Shown piece after piece: positions 38,157 to 49,429 of a stretch of 64,000 nucleotides of DNA (positions are counted from its first letter, which is position 1; each line of letters begins with the position of its first letter). Position numbers and translations under genes: made by a program. The DNA is from Candidatus Skiveiella danica (GTDB lineage: Bacteria; Pseudomonadota; Gammaproteobacteria; Burkholderiales; Burkholderiaceae_C): assembly GCA_016721925.1 (NCBI GenBank), contig JADKHE010000003.1:124001-188000 (forward strand). The letters are read 5' to 3'. The notes under the pieces were generated by a model. The model worked only from the letters and a program-made list of their open reading frames with translations. It made no database searches and was not told the DNA's origin.

Positions 38157-38927
38157 ATGCTGAAAGGCAAAACCGCCCTCGTTACCGGCTCCACCAGCGG
38201 CATCGGCCTGGGGATTGCAAAGGCGCTGGCGCGCCAGGGCGCGAACATCGTGCTCAACGGCTTTGGCGATAACCAGGGCCCGCGCGCCGAGATTGCCGCG
38301 TTGGGCGTCAAGGTGGGGTACCACGGCGCCGACATGAGCAAGCCGGGGGAGATCGAGGCCATGATGGCCTACGCCGCCGCCGAATTCGGCCGCGTCGACA
38401 TTCTGGTCAACAACGCCGGCATTCAGCATGTTGCTCGCATCGAGGATTTTCCCGTCGAGCGCTGGGATGCCATCATCGCGATCAACTTGAGCAGCGCCTT
38501 CCATGCCACGCGCCTGGCGCTGCCCGCCATGCGCCAGGCCGATTGGGGCCGCATCATCAACGTGGCCTCGGTGCACGGCCTCGTGGCCTCGGCCGAGAAG
38601 TCCGCCTACGTGGCCGCCAAGCACGGCATTGTCGGACTGACCAAGGTGACGGCGCTCGAAAACGCCACCACCGGGGTCACCTGCAATGCGATCTGTCCCG
38701 GCTGGGTGCTGACGCCGCTCGTTCAGAAACAGGTGGATGCGAAGGCCGCCGCGCTGGGCATCAGCAATGACGAGGCGAAAAAGGTCCTGCTGGGCGAGAA
38801 AGAGCCCTCGATGCAGTTCACCACGCCCGATGAGCTGGGCGAACTGGCCGTCTTCTTCTGCTCGAGCGCCGGCAACAACGTGCGCGGCGTCGCCTGGACC
38901 ATGGACGGCGGCTGGATCGCGCAATAA
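38157..38927 (+). CDS. bdhA: 3-hydroxybutyrate dehydrogenase
   Basis: SDR enzyme interconverting (R)-3-hydroxybutyrate and acetoacetate, used when polyhydroxybutyrate is mobilised. The 256 residues show TGSTSGIGLGIAKALARQGA at the N-terminus, NNAGIQHVARIEDFP, the catalytic Ser and Tyr/Lys with ASVHGLVAS and YVAAKHG, and CPGWVLTPLVQKQV, a segment typical of this subfamily. GGAG sits well before the ATG. It diverges from the hydrolase and, with PhaR, indicates PHB metabolism. Confidence 0.92.
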   Translation: MLKGKTALVTGSTSGIGLGIAKALARQGANIVLNGFGDNQGPRAEIAALGVKVGYHGADMSKPGEIEAMMAYAAAEFGRVDILVNNAGIQHVARIEDFPVERWDAIIAINLSSAFHATRLALPAMRQADWGRIINVASVHGLVASAEKSAYVAAKHGIVGLTKVTALENATTGVTCNAICPGWVLTPLVQKQVDAKAAALGISNDEAKKVLLGEKEPSMQFTTPDELGELAVFFCSSAGNNVRGVAWTMDGGWIAQ

Positions 38928-38946
38928 GCCGGGCTCAGTTCGCTAC

Positions 38947-39008
38947 GTAAACAATAGCTGACAACGACCATTCCGCGCTGGGAAAGGCTTGGAAAGGCTG
39001 GCTTTTGG
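38947..39008 (+). repeat. Interspersed repeat copy E (after bdhA)
   Basis: It contains ACAATAGCTGA, CGACCATTCCGCGCTGGGA and GGCTGGCTTTTGG. It lies between the converging bdhA and SIMPL genes and occupies most of that gap. It could also act as a weak transcription end signal. Confidence 0.78.
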
Positions 39009-39011
39009 CCC

Positions 39012-39719
39012 TCAGCGCATCTGGATCGAGCCGGATACCGTCACCTGCACCGTGCTGCGCCCCGCCTCGACCGGAACGGGCGCGTCGGACGCCGCCTTGG
39101 CTTCCATGGCCATCATGCGCGGTCGCGGGAAGCCCCCCTGATCGTTGCTGTTCACGGCAATTTCACGCAGGGTGTAGGCGGAAAAGCCAAAACCCCGCGC
39201 CACATCAGCGGCCCGGGCCTTGAACCGGTTGATGGCCAGGGCCTGCGCCTCGCCTTCCACCCGCTCCCGTTGTTCGCGGCTGAGGCTGAATGACGTCTGC
39301 GCCACGGCCATGCCCTGGATCTTGCCCGCCGTGGTGCTGATCCGTGTGAAGTCCCGGCCTTCGAGCACCAGTTCGGCCGAGCCCACCCAGTTGCTGATCT
39401 TGCCCTCGCGCCCGTAGCGCGGATACAGGCTGAACTGGCCGGTGCGCACATCCAGCTGTCCGGGCAAGGCCGCTTTCCTGGCCTCGGCCAGTGCCGCGTC
39501 CAGCGCTGTTTTCAGCTGGGTCTGCACGGTCGTTGGATCCGAACCCTCGCGCGTGGTGTTCAAGGTCATCGCCAGCATGTCCTGCACCACTTCGACCGCT
39601 CCGCTGGCGGAGAGTTGAGCGACGTTCTGGGGTGGCGCCACGGCCGTGCCCTGGGCTTGCAGCATGCCGGCGCAGGACATCAGAGCGATCGAGACATACA
39701 GGCGCGTGAAGAGTTTCAT
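39012..39719 (-). CDS. SIMPL-domain (DUF541) periplasmic protein
   Basis: A 235-residue exported protein with a signal peptide (1 to about 23, ending GMLQAQ) followed by the SIMPL/DUF541 fold. The segment LSASGAVEVVQDMLAMTLNT opens it, and ALAINRFKARAADVARGFGF occurs later. Family members include oxidative-stress-related BP26/OMP28 antigens and E. coli YggE; the function is not well defined. The ATG at 39719 is chosen because it begins the signal peptide. It is transcribed away from ompR. Confidence 0.85.
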   Translation of the reverse strand: MKLFTRLYVSIALMSCAGMLQAQGTAVAPPQNVAQLSASGAVEVVQDMLAMTLNTTREGSDPTTVQTQLKTALDAALAEARKAALPGQLDVRTGQFSLYPRYGREGKISNWVGSAELVLEGRDFTRISTTAGKIQGMAVAQTSFSLSREQRERVEGEAQALAINRFKARAADVARGFGFSAYTLREIAVNSNDQGGFPRPRMMAMEAKAASDAPVPVEAGRSTVQVTVSGSIQMR

Positions 39720-39769
39720 GACTAATTCAAGGTTGGATAAGGGAAGGAACTGGCGGAATGGGCAAGAAG

Positions 39770-39790
39770 GGATCACCCGGGCGGTGATCC
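39770..39790. other. Perfect inverted repeat upstream of the SIMPL gene
   Basis: GGATCACC, a 5-base spacer CGGGC, then GGTGATCC. It lies 51 bases upstream of the SIMPL start, in the gap shared with ompR. It could be an operator or a leader hairpin. The plus strand has only TTTC after it, so a terminator is unlikely. Confidence 0.4.
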
Positions 39791-39844
39791 TTTCACCCTC
39801 GGTTCCATGCAGTTTGACTGCAGCGATGCTGGCGGCGCCATCAT

Positions 39845-39924
39845 ATTTGTAACAGTGTGAAAAGGCGAGCACCAAACCGGGTCTGGCTGACGCCAACTCG
39901 CACAGAATCGGCTCTGTTACAAAT
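39845..39924. promoter_or_regulatory. Widely spaced inverted repeat resembling OmpR half-sites
   Basis: ATTTGTAACAG (39845-39855) and its exact reverse complement CTGTTACAAAT (39914-39924) lie 58 bases apart, just upstream of the ompR start. OmpR of enteric bacteria recognises sites containing TGTAAC or GTTACA, so autoregulation of ompR-envZ is a reasonable guess. The rest of the 218-bp gap holds the inverted repeat at 39770-39790 and the SIMPL leader. Confidence 0.5.
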
Positions 39925-39937
39925 TCAGACCCACACC

Positions 39938-40669
39938 ATGAATGCCCATACCGCCCGCACCGACAAGATCCTGGTCGTCGACGACGACGCACGCATCCGG
40001 GATCTGCTCCGTCGCTACCTCACGCAGGAAGGATTCGAAGTCATGGTGGCCGAAGACGGCAAGGCCCTGAGCCGCATCCTCCTGCGCGAGACGGTCGATC
40101 TGATCGTGCTGGACCTCATGATGCCGGGCGAAGACGGGTTGTCGATCTGCCGGCGGCTGCGTGCCGCCAACGACCGCACGCCCATCATCATGCTGACCGC
40201 CAAGGGCGAGGATGTCGACCGCATCGTCGGGCTGGAAGTCGGCGCCGATGACTACCTTGGCAAGCCGTTCAACCCGCGTGAACTGCTGGCGCGGATCCAC
40301 GCCGTCCTGCGGCGCAGGCCGTCGCCGGAGGCGCCAGGTGCACCCTCCAGCGAGAGCGAAGTCCTGGTGTTCGGCCCGTTCACCTTCGACCTGGGCGCGC
40401 GACTGCTGCGCCGCAACGGTGAAGAGCTGCCGCTGACCACCGGCGAGTTTGCGATGCTCAAGGCGTTGGCCCGCCATCCGCGCCAGCCGCTGTCGCGTGA
40501 AAAACTGGCCCAGCTCGCGCGCGGCCGGGAGTTCGAGCCGTTTGACCGCAGCCTCGACGTCCAGGTCTCTCGCCTGCGCAAGCTCATCGAGCAGGATCCG
40601 GCGGCGCCGCGCTACATCCAGACCGTCTGGGGGGTGGGCTACGTGTTCGTGCCGGATGGCGCGGGCTGA
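39938..40669 (+). CDS. ompR: Response regulator, OmpR type
   Basis: DNA-binding response regulator of 243 residues. The receiver domain has acidic residues at 15-17, phospho-acceptor Asp at about 59 (DLIVLDLMMPG), Thr in MLTAKG and Lys in LGKPFNPRE. The C-terminal winged-helix effector domain ends TVWGVGYVFVPDG. An in-frame start at 39857 is rejected because it lies upstream of the operator-like repeat; ATG 39938 gives MNAHTARTDKILVVDDD. It overlaps envZ by 14 bases. Confidence 0.93.
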   Translation: MNAHTARTDKILVVDDDARIRDLLRRYLTQEGFEVMVAEDGKALSRILLRETVDLIVLDLMMPGEDGLSICRRLRAANDRTPIIMLTAKGEDVDRIVGLEVGADDYLGKPFNPRELLARIHAVLRRRPSPEAPGAPSSESEVLVFGPFTFDLGARLLRRNGEELPLTTGEFAMLKALARHPRQPLSREKLAQLARGREFEPFDRSLDVQVSRLRKLIEQDPAAPRYIQTVWGVGYVFVPDGAG

Positions 40670-42113
40670 ACCGGGCACGGCCTTGTTCACGCTGAAACGA
40701 AAGACGGCACGTCCAGCATCCGCAGCACGAGCGGACGGGCATTCCGGGGCGATTCCGCTGGAGACGGCGCCAGCGCCGCTCGAGTCGCGCCCCCGCCTGG
40801 GCCTGAGCCTCTTCTGGCGCACCTTCTTCATGCTGGCGCTGCTGCTGGTAGGCAGCACAGTGGCGTGGTTGCAGACCTTTCGGGCGCTCGAATACGAACC
40901 CCGCGCCATCCTGGCCGCGCAGCAGGTGGCCTCGTTGGTCAACCTCAGCCGCGCCGCGCTGATCCACTCGGACGCCATCGCGCGGGTATCCCTGATCAAG
41001 ACGCTGGCGGACCAGGAGGCACTGCGCATCCTGCCGCGCGAGCCCGGCGACCGTTGGGACCCATTCACCCAGAACGACCTGGACCAGCGCATCAGCGACG
41101 AGCTGGCGCGCCGCCTCGGGCCCGGCACCGTGGTGGCCAGCCGGGTCAACGGCACGGAGGGGCTTTGGGTCGGATTCCTGATCGAGAGGGACAGCTACTG
41201 GCTGCAGGTGGACCGCTCACGCGTCAGCCCGCTCGGCAGCAAGACCTGGATGATCTGGCTGGTGGTGGCCGCGGCCCTGTCGCTGACCGGCGCGGCCTTC
41301 ATCGCTCGGCTGATCAACCAGCCGCTGAAGCAGCTGTCTTTCGCGGCCAGCCGGGTGCGCGGCGGCGACTTCGACGCCAGCCACCTTGACGAGAAGGTAG
41401 CCACCAGCGAGATCCGCGAAGTCAACATCGGCTTCAACCGCATGGCCGAGCAATTGGCCAAGATCGAGCAGGACCGCGCGGTGATGCTGGCCGGCATCTC
41501 GCACGACCTGCGCACGCCGCTGGCAAGGCTACGGCTCGAAGCCGAAATGAGTGTGGCTGACGAAGACGCCCGCAACCACATGATTGCCGACATCGCCCAG
41601 CTTGACGCGATCATCGACAAGTTCCTCGAATACGCGCGCCCGGGCCTGGCGGCATTGTCCACCGTCTCACTGGCCGACGTGGTGGAGGCCTGCGCCTATC
41701 CGTTTCGCCATGCGGACGACATCGTCATCCGCACCGATGTGAACCCCCATCTTCGGGTCATGGCCGACGAAGTCGAGTTGGCGCGCGTGCTGTCCAACCT
41801 GCTGGAGAACGCCCGGCGCTACGGCAAGTCGCCGCAGACGGGTGTGGCGGTGGTGGAGATCGCCGCGCGCCAGCGCGAGGACTGGGTGCTGATCAAGGTG
41901 CGCGACCACGGTATCGGCGTGTCGCCGGAGGCGTTGGACAAGCTGACCAAGCCCTTCTTCCGCGGCGACGCGGCCCGCACCGCGGCCACCGGCGCCGGCC
42001 TCGGGCTGTCGATCGTCGACAAGACGGTGCAGCGCATGGGCGGCAGTTTCGCACTGGCCAACAGCAGTTCGGGTGGTCTGGCGGCGCACATCAAGCTGCA
42101 AGCCGCCAAATAG
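40656..42113 (+). CDS. envZ: Sensor histidine kinase, EnvZ type
   Basis: Membrane histidine kinase partner of OmpR, 485 residues. It has a cytoplasmic N-terminal tail of about 50 residues (longer than in E. coli EnvZ), membrane segments near 52-72 and 197-219, and a periplasmic domain between. A HAMP linker follows, then H-box GISHDLRTPLARLRLE with phospho-accepting His at about 283, N-box NLLENARRYG, DHGIGVS and GAGLGLSIV. The ATG at 40656 overlaps the ompR stop, a normal coupled pair. The sensed signal cannot be read from sequence. Confidence 0.92.
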   Translation: MARAEPGTALFTLKRKTARPASAARADGHSGAIPLETAPAPLESRPRLGLSLFWRTFFMLALLLVGSTVAWLQTFRALEYEPRAILAAQQVASLVNLSRAALIHSDAIARVSLIKTLADQEALRILPREPGDRWDPFTQNDLDQRISDELARRLGPGTVVASRVNGTEGLWVGFLIERDSYWLQVDRSRVSPLGSKTWMIWLVVAAALSLTGAAFIARLINQPLKQLSFAASRVRGGDFDASHLDEKVATSEIREVNIGFNRMAEQLAKIEQDRAVMLAGISHDLRTPLARLRLEAEMSVADEDARNHMIADIAQLDAIIDKFLEYARPGLAALSTVSLADVVEACAYPFRHADDIVIRTDVNPHLRVMADEVELARVLSNLLENARRYGKSPQTGVAVVEIAARQREDWVLIKVRDHGIGVSPEALDKLTKPFFRGDAARTAATGAGLGLSIVDKTVQRMGGSFALANSSSGGLAAHIKLQAAK

Positions 42114-42125
42114 CCGCCAGCCAAG

Positions 42126-42186
42126 GAAATTTGAGCTTTTATTGACGGGTACCCAGCGTCAGGTGGTAGTATTATGCTATCGATAA
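42126..42186 (-). repeat. Interspersed repeat copy F (over the ispF stop codon)
   Basis: Read on the minus strand it contains CGATAGCATAATAC, CACCTGACGCTGGG and AGCTCAAATTTCC. The TAG in CGATAGC is the stop codon of ispF. It is the second copy to supply a gene's stop in the same frame (see copy C). It lies between the converging envZ and ispF genes. Confidence 0.78.
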
Positions 42187-42665
42187 ATGAGCGCGATGGC
42201 GCGCGCCTCGATGCTCTGGCCCTGCCCCACCGGCCCCAGTTTTTCAGCGGTCTTGGCCTTCACGTTGACCTGCCCGGGCTCGATGCCCAGGGCCCGGGCA
42301 ATGGCGTCGCGCATGGCCTCGCGGTACGGCGCCATCCGGGGTGCCTGGGCCACGACGGTGCAATCGATATTGCCGACCTGCCACCCCTCCTGGCGCACCC
42401 GCCGGACGGCCTCGGCAAGCAGGCGCAACGAGTCGGCGCCCCGGAAAACCGGGTCGGTATCGGGGAAATGCGCGCCGATGTCGCCCAGAGCGGCCGCCCC
42501 CAGCAGCGCGTCGGTGATGGCGTGCAGCAGCACGTCGGCATCGGAGTGGCCGAGCAGGCCCACGGGATGCGGGATGGTGACCCCGCCGATGACCAGCGGG
42601 CGGCCCGGCACCAGGGCGTGGACGTCCCAGCCCTCGCCGATACGGAAATTGATGGGTGTGTTCAT
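42177..42665 (-). CDS. ispF: 2-C-methyl-D-erythritol 2,4-cyclodiphosphate synthase
   Basis: Fifth step of the MEP pathway. The 162 residues begin with a short extension, then FRIGEGWDVHALVPGRPLVIGG with the metal-binding Asp and His. LLGHSDADVLLHAITDALLG, DTDPVFRGADS and VNVKAKTAEKLGPVGQGQSI complete the family set. The ATG at 42665 overlaps the ispD stop, so the pair is co-translated. The C-terminal stop codon lies inside repeat copy F. Confidence 0.96.
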   Translation of the reverse strand: MNTPINFRIGEGWDVHALVPGRPLVIGGVTIPHPVGLLGHSDADVLLHAITDALLGAAALGDIGAHFPDTDPVFRGADSLRLLAEAVRRVRQEGWQVGNIDCTVVAQAPRMAPYREAMRDAIARALGIEPGQVNVKAKTAEKLGPVGQGQSIEARAIALIYR

Positions 42666-43387
42666 GGGACTCGGTTATTCAGGATGGCTTCGGCCAGGGC
42701 AAAGTCCTCAGGATAGGTCACCTTGAAGTTGTGCGCGCTGCCGCGCACGAGCATCGGCTCGTGGCCCAGGACTTCCATGGCACTGGATTCATCCGTGATG
42801 CCAGCTCCGGCAACGGCAAGGGCGCGACGCAGGGCCACCGACAGTGCGCCCACGCGGAACATCTGGGGCGTCTGGGCCAGCCACTTGTCGGCCCGATCCA
42901 CCGTGCCGGACACGCGCTCGCCCTGCGCGTTCTTGAGCGTGTCCGCCAGTGGCAGCGCGAGCAGCCCGCCGACTGCATCGCCTTGGCAGGCGTCGATCAA
43001 GGCATTGATCTGCGCCGGTGTCACGAGGCAGCGCGCCGCATCGTGCACCAGCACCCAGTCCTGCGCTCGAACGCCGTGGGCCAGCAGGTGTTCCAGGCCG
43101 TTCAGCACACTCTCGGCACGGGTGGCGCCGCCACAGGGCACCACCACCGTGCGCGAGTCATCGACGTTCAGGACGCTGTCGCTCGGCGCCACGACCACCA
43201 GGCAGCCGGTCAGCCGCGCCACGCCACTGAACGCGGCCAGCGTATGCAGCACCATGGGCTGTCCGGCGATCACCTGGTATTGCTTGGGCTGGGCGGTGCC
43301 GGCGCGCGAGCCGCTGCCGGCGCACGGAATCAGGGCGAACAGGCGGGCGGCGTCGGCAGGCGACGTGGAATGAAGCGGTTCGGTCAT
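42662..43387 (-). CDS. ispD: 2-C-methyl-D-erythritol 4-phosphate cytidylyltransferase
   Basis: Third step of the MEP pathway, using CTP. The 241 residues contain ALIPCAGSGSRAGTAQPKQY (nucleotide-binding loop and Lys), WVLVHDAARCLVT, and the C-terminal KVTYPEDFALAEAIL. The ispD-ispF adjacency is standard. The start codon at 43387 is 92 bp from the divergent mfd start. Confidence 0.95.
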   Translation of the reverse strand: MTEPLHSTSPADAARLFALIPCAGSGSRAGTAQPKQYQVIAGQPMVLHTLAAFSGVARLTGCLVVVAPSDSVLNVDDSRTVVVPCGGATRAESVLNGLEHLLAHGVRAQDWVLVHDAARCLVTPAQINALIDACQGDAVGGLLALPLADTLKNAQGERVSGTVDRADKWLAQTPQMFRVGALSVALRRALAVAGAGITDESSAMEVLGHEPMLVRGSAHNFKVTYPEDFALAEAILNNRVP

Positions 43388-43430
43388 GAGCGGGTGCCCA
43401 TTCTAGAATCGACATCCTTACAGAACACCT

Positions 43431-43461
43431 GCACCCCCCGCCAATCCCGGCCGGGGGGTGC
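43431..43461 (+). promoter_or_regulatory. GC-rich hairpin in the mfd leader
   Basis: GCACCCCCCG and its exact reverse complement CGGGGGGTGC, separated by 11 bases, lie just before TTGGCTTTTTCGG and 18 bases upstream of the mfd ATG. The T-rich tail makes it look like an intrinsic terminator or attenuator that would limit mfd transcription. Sequence alone does not prove it. Confidence 0.5.
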
Positions 43462-43479
43462 TTGGCTTTTTCGGTTTCC

Positions 43480-46988
<3,509 letters not shown>

Positions 46989-47052
46989 GCGCACACCCGT
47001 CTCTCTGCGTGATACATCAACACGGACAGTCAACTTTCATACTGGGATCGAT

Positions 47053-47409
47053 ATGGATTTCTCAAACGCATTCAAGCAATACTGGCCGTTTCTGGCGCTG
47101 GCGCTCTGGTTTGGCTACAAATGGTGGAACGCCCGAAAAGTCGCCGGCCTGCTGCCCGAACTCAGACAACGCGGCGCCACCCTGGTGGACGTGCGCAGCG
47201 CCGGCGAATATGCCAGTGGCCACGCCCCCGGCACCCTGAATGTCCCCTTGCAGGAACTGAGCAGCCGGCTGGGCGAAATACCCAAGTCGTCCCCCGTCGT
47301 CGTCGGCTGCGCCAGCGGATCGCGCAGCGGCATGGCGAAACTGCTGCTGAAGAAAAACGGTTATCCCGACGTGTACAACATCGGCACCTGGCGGAAGTTT
47401 CTGCCCTGA
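47053..47409 (+). CDS. Membrane-anchored rhodanese-like domain protein
   Basis: A 118-residue protein with an N-terminal hydrophobic segment (about residues 11-22, WPFLALALWFGY) followed by a rhodanese domain. LVDVRSAGEYASGHAPGTLNVPL carries the entry motif, and GCASGSRSGMA holds the active-site Cys at about 86. Such proteins handle sulfur transfer, but the substrate is unknown. The ATG at 47053 is 64 bases downstream of mfd. An A-rich spacer separates it from the non-coding region beyond. Confidence 0.85.
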   Translation: MDFSNAFKQYWPFLALALWFGYKWWNARKVAGLLPELRQRGATLVDVRSAGEYASGHAPGTLNVPLQELSSRLGEIPKSSPVVVGCASGSRSGMAKLLLKKNGYPDVYNIGTWRKFLP

Positions 47410-47977
47410 GGAGGCTGTTTCAGCATGCCCGAACGGCATATGCAGGCCCCTCCCACGGCTGAGGCTGGCTAAGAGAGCCTTTCCGAGCCATTTTCAGCAT
47501 CAAAATGGCATCATCCCAGCACGGAATGGTCATCATGCGCTATTTATTCGGGAGTGATTGTGAGTCCCTGCCGGCAGATTCCAGCGCCATCGCGCCCGCC
47601 TCATGCTGTCAAAGGCCCAGAAATCGACGGACGCCACGGCCCCGGACTCTGCTTGGCGCGTCGCTGGCTTGCCAAAGTCGATCCAAATTGACCTTGCCCA
47701 GCGAGGACAAATCATCTGAGTCTGCCGGGGGGCCGCCAGGATAGACGACTGGTTAATGCGGTCCTGGGCTGCAATCGGCGAGTCTGGAAACGGTGCTACG
47801 CATGGCCTCCCTGCTATGCCGACGGAAAAAGCCAGGACCTTCAGACTGGGGTCCAGGGGATATCCCGTCGCCTATACTGGCCAACCAGATTTGGCGGTCG
47901 CCTGAATTGCGTCAGGCCTCACAGTTGGGCACGCCCTTCCGATTCCACACTCCAAGAGCTTCAGTACACCCGAGGAG
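47410..47977. other. 568-bp region with no credible gene
   Basis: Between the rhodanese and thioesterase genes. It contains repeat copy G at 47488-47552. Short open frames occur (for example 47505-47744 plus and 47533-47715 minus), but none has a ribosome site, sensible codon use or a recognisable motif. It is less GC-rich and less organised than its surroundings, which fits remnants of an inserted or degraded segment. Confidence 0.6.
47488..47552 (-). repeat. Interspersed repeat copy G
   Basis: The minus strand reads AATAGCGCATGATGACCATT, CGTGCTGGGATGATGCC, then GCTGAAAATGG, one of the best-preserved copies. It lies in the non-coding region upstream of the thioesterase gene, in the same orientation as copy H on the other side of that gene. 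Confidence 0.82.
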
Positions 47978-48454
47978 ATGCAGTTGGCCCTTCCAAACTA
48001 CGTCCACAAGCTCACTGCCAGTTGGGCAGACATGGATTTCAATGCGCACATGGCGAACACGGCCTACCTTAACCGGGCTGTCGACGCTCGCATGGCATTC
48101 TTCACCGAGAACGGCTTATCGCTTCCAGAACTCATGCGCCTGCGCATCTCGTGGGTCGTGATGAAGGACGAAGTCGAGTACCGTCGAGAGATCCAGTGGA
48201 TGGAGGAGATCTCCATCACGGTTGCTCTGGCCGGTCTTGCCCCGGATGGTAGTCGGTTCAAAGTCCGAAACGACTTCCTCCGCGCCGACGGCCAACTGGC
48301 AGCCAGAGTGACGAGCACAGGCGGCTTCCTCGATCTGGACGCCAGGAAACTTGTCATCCCGCCGATCGAGGTTCTCACGACCTATCAGGCCATGCCACGA
48401 GCGGACGACTACGAAGCCTTGCCATCCAGTTTCAAGGCGAAGGCGGGGCTGTAG
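47978..48454 (+). CDS. Hot-dog fold acyl-CoA thioesterase (4HBT family)
   Basis: A 158-residue thioesterase-like protein. The segment LTASWADMDFNAHMANTAYL (about residues 12-31) matches the catalytic-Asp region of 4-hydroxybenzoyl-CoA-type thioesterases. The start is uncertain: ATG at 47978 has GAGGAG almost touching it, while TTG at 47984 is better spaced. Codon use is less GC-biased than in flanking genes, and repeat copies G and H bracket the segment in the same orientation, which suggests acquisition. The substrate is unknown. Confidence 0.75.
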   Translation: MQLALPNYVHKLTASWADMDFNAHMANTAYLNRAVDARMAFFTENGLSLPELMRLRISWVVMKDEVEYRREIQWMEEISITVALAGLAPDGSRFKVRNDFLRADGQLAARVTSTGGFLDLDARKLVIPPIEVLTTYQAMPRADDYEALPSSFKAKAGL

Positions 48455-48588
48455 CAATTCCAAACCCTTCGTTCAATCGGAGCAGCAATGGCGGGCCACC
48501 CGGCCCCGGCCTGGCATTCTGCCGTCGTCGCCCGCTTCGCTCGAACGTTGCACTTGCTTGATCGAGTACCCTTTCCAGCTGAACAGAT

Positions 48589-48651
48589 AGAATTTATGGC
48601 AAGAATGGCTACATGCCAGCGCCAAATGGTCATGTTCCGCTATCAACTTTG
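48589..48651 (-). repeat. Interspersed repeat copy H
   Basis: The minus strand reads TTGATAGCGGAACATGACC, ATTTGGCGCTGGCATGTAGCC and TAAATTC. It lies in the 212-bp gap (48455-48666) between the thioesterase and serB, overlapping a false upstream start of serB at 48613. The rest of the gap shows no gene or clear signal. Confidence 0.78.
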
Positions 48652-48666
48652 AAGCCACCGCCCACC

Positions 48667-49383
48667 ATGCCCGCCCGCATCGAATTCGCCCCCGGCCTTG
48701 TGATCCAGGGTTTCACGCCCCCGCTGCGCCTGCGCGACTTCAAGCTGATCGCGTTCGACATGGACTCCACGCTGATCAACATCGAGTGCGTGGACGAGAT
48801 TGCCGATGCCGCCGGGCGCAAGGCGGAGGTGGCGGCCATCACCGAGGCCGCCATGCGCGGCGAGATCACCGACTACAAGGAGAGCCTGCGCCGGCGCGTG
48901 GCGCTGCTCAAGGGCGTGACCGAGGCGCACCTGGCCCACGTCTACCGCTCGCGCCTGCAGCTCAACCCTGGCGCGGCCGAGCTGGTGCTGGCCTGCAAGT
49001 CGGCCGGGCTGAAGGTGTTGCTGGTCAGCGGCGGCTTCACCTACTTTGCCGAACGCCTGCGCGAGCGCCTGGCGCTGGACTTTGCGCGCAGCAATCGGCT
49101 GGAGATCGTGAATGGCGTGCTGACCGGGCGCATGCTGGACCAGAGCTGGGGCGACATCTGCGACGGCGCGATGAAGAAGGAAACCCTGCTGCGCACCTGC
49201 AGCCTGATCGGCTGCGACCCCGCGCAGGCGATTGCCATGGGCGATGGCGCCAACGACCTGGAGATGATGGGCGTGGCCGGCCTCTCGGTGGCCTACCGCG
49301 CCAAGCCCCGGGTGCGCGCCCAGGCCAAGGTGGCCATCGACATGGGCGGGCTGGACCGGCTGCTCGAAGTGTTCCGGGCATAA
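48667..49383 (+). CDS. serB: Phosphoserine phosphatase
   Basis: Last step of serine synthesis: releases phosphate from phosphoserine. The 238-residue HAD-family enzyme has LIAFDMDSTLINIECVDEIA with the nucleophile Asp at 31 and general acid at 33, LLVSGGFTYFAERL, and AMGDGANDLEMM with the Mg-binding Asp residues. ATG 48667 is preferred over the in-frame ATG at 48613, which lies inside repeat copy H. A palindromic terminator follows the stop. Confidence 0.94.
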   Translation: MPARIEFAPGLVIQGFTPPLRLRDFKLIAFDMDSTLINIECVDEIADAAGRKAEVAAITEAAMRGEITDYKESLRRRVALLKGVTEAHLAHVYRSRLQLNPGAAELVLACKSAGLKVLLVSGGFTYFAERLRERLALDFARSNRLEIVNGVLTGRMLDQSWGDICDGAMKKETLLRTCSLIGCDPAQAIAMGDGANDLEMMGVAGLSVAYRAKPRVRAQAKVAIDMGGLDRLLEVFRA

Positions 49384-49384
49384 A

Positions 49385-49410
49385 AAAACGCCGCGGATCC
49401 GCGGCGTTTT
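49385..49410. terminator. Bidirectional terminator between serB and trpB2
   Basis: A perfect palindrome AAAACGCCGCGG pairing with CCGCGGCGTTTT about a GATC centre, with A and T runs on the two sides, lies between two converging genes. It can stop both. Confidence 0.9.
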
Positions 49411-49429
49411 CCGTTGGTGCGCCGCCCGC

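Noticed and set aside
47533..47715. 60-codon minus-strand frame in the non-coding region before the thioesterase
   Set aside because: No ribosome site, no family resemblance and odd composition. Possibly a fragment, but there is nothing to support a gene.
47793..48161. 122-codon plus-strand frame overlapping the thioesterase gene
   Set aside because: It overlaps the thioesterase in another frame and shows Ser/Arg-rich shadow composition.
48613..48666. Upstream ATG extension of serB
   Set aside because: The extra residues come from interspersed repeat copy H. The start at 48667 gives the normal phosphoserine phosphatase N-terminus.
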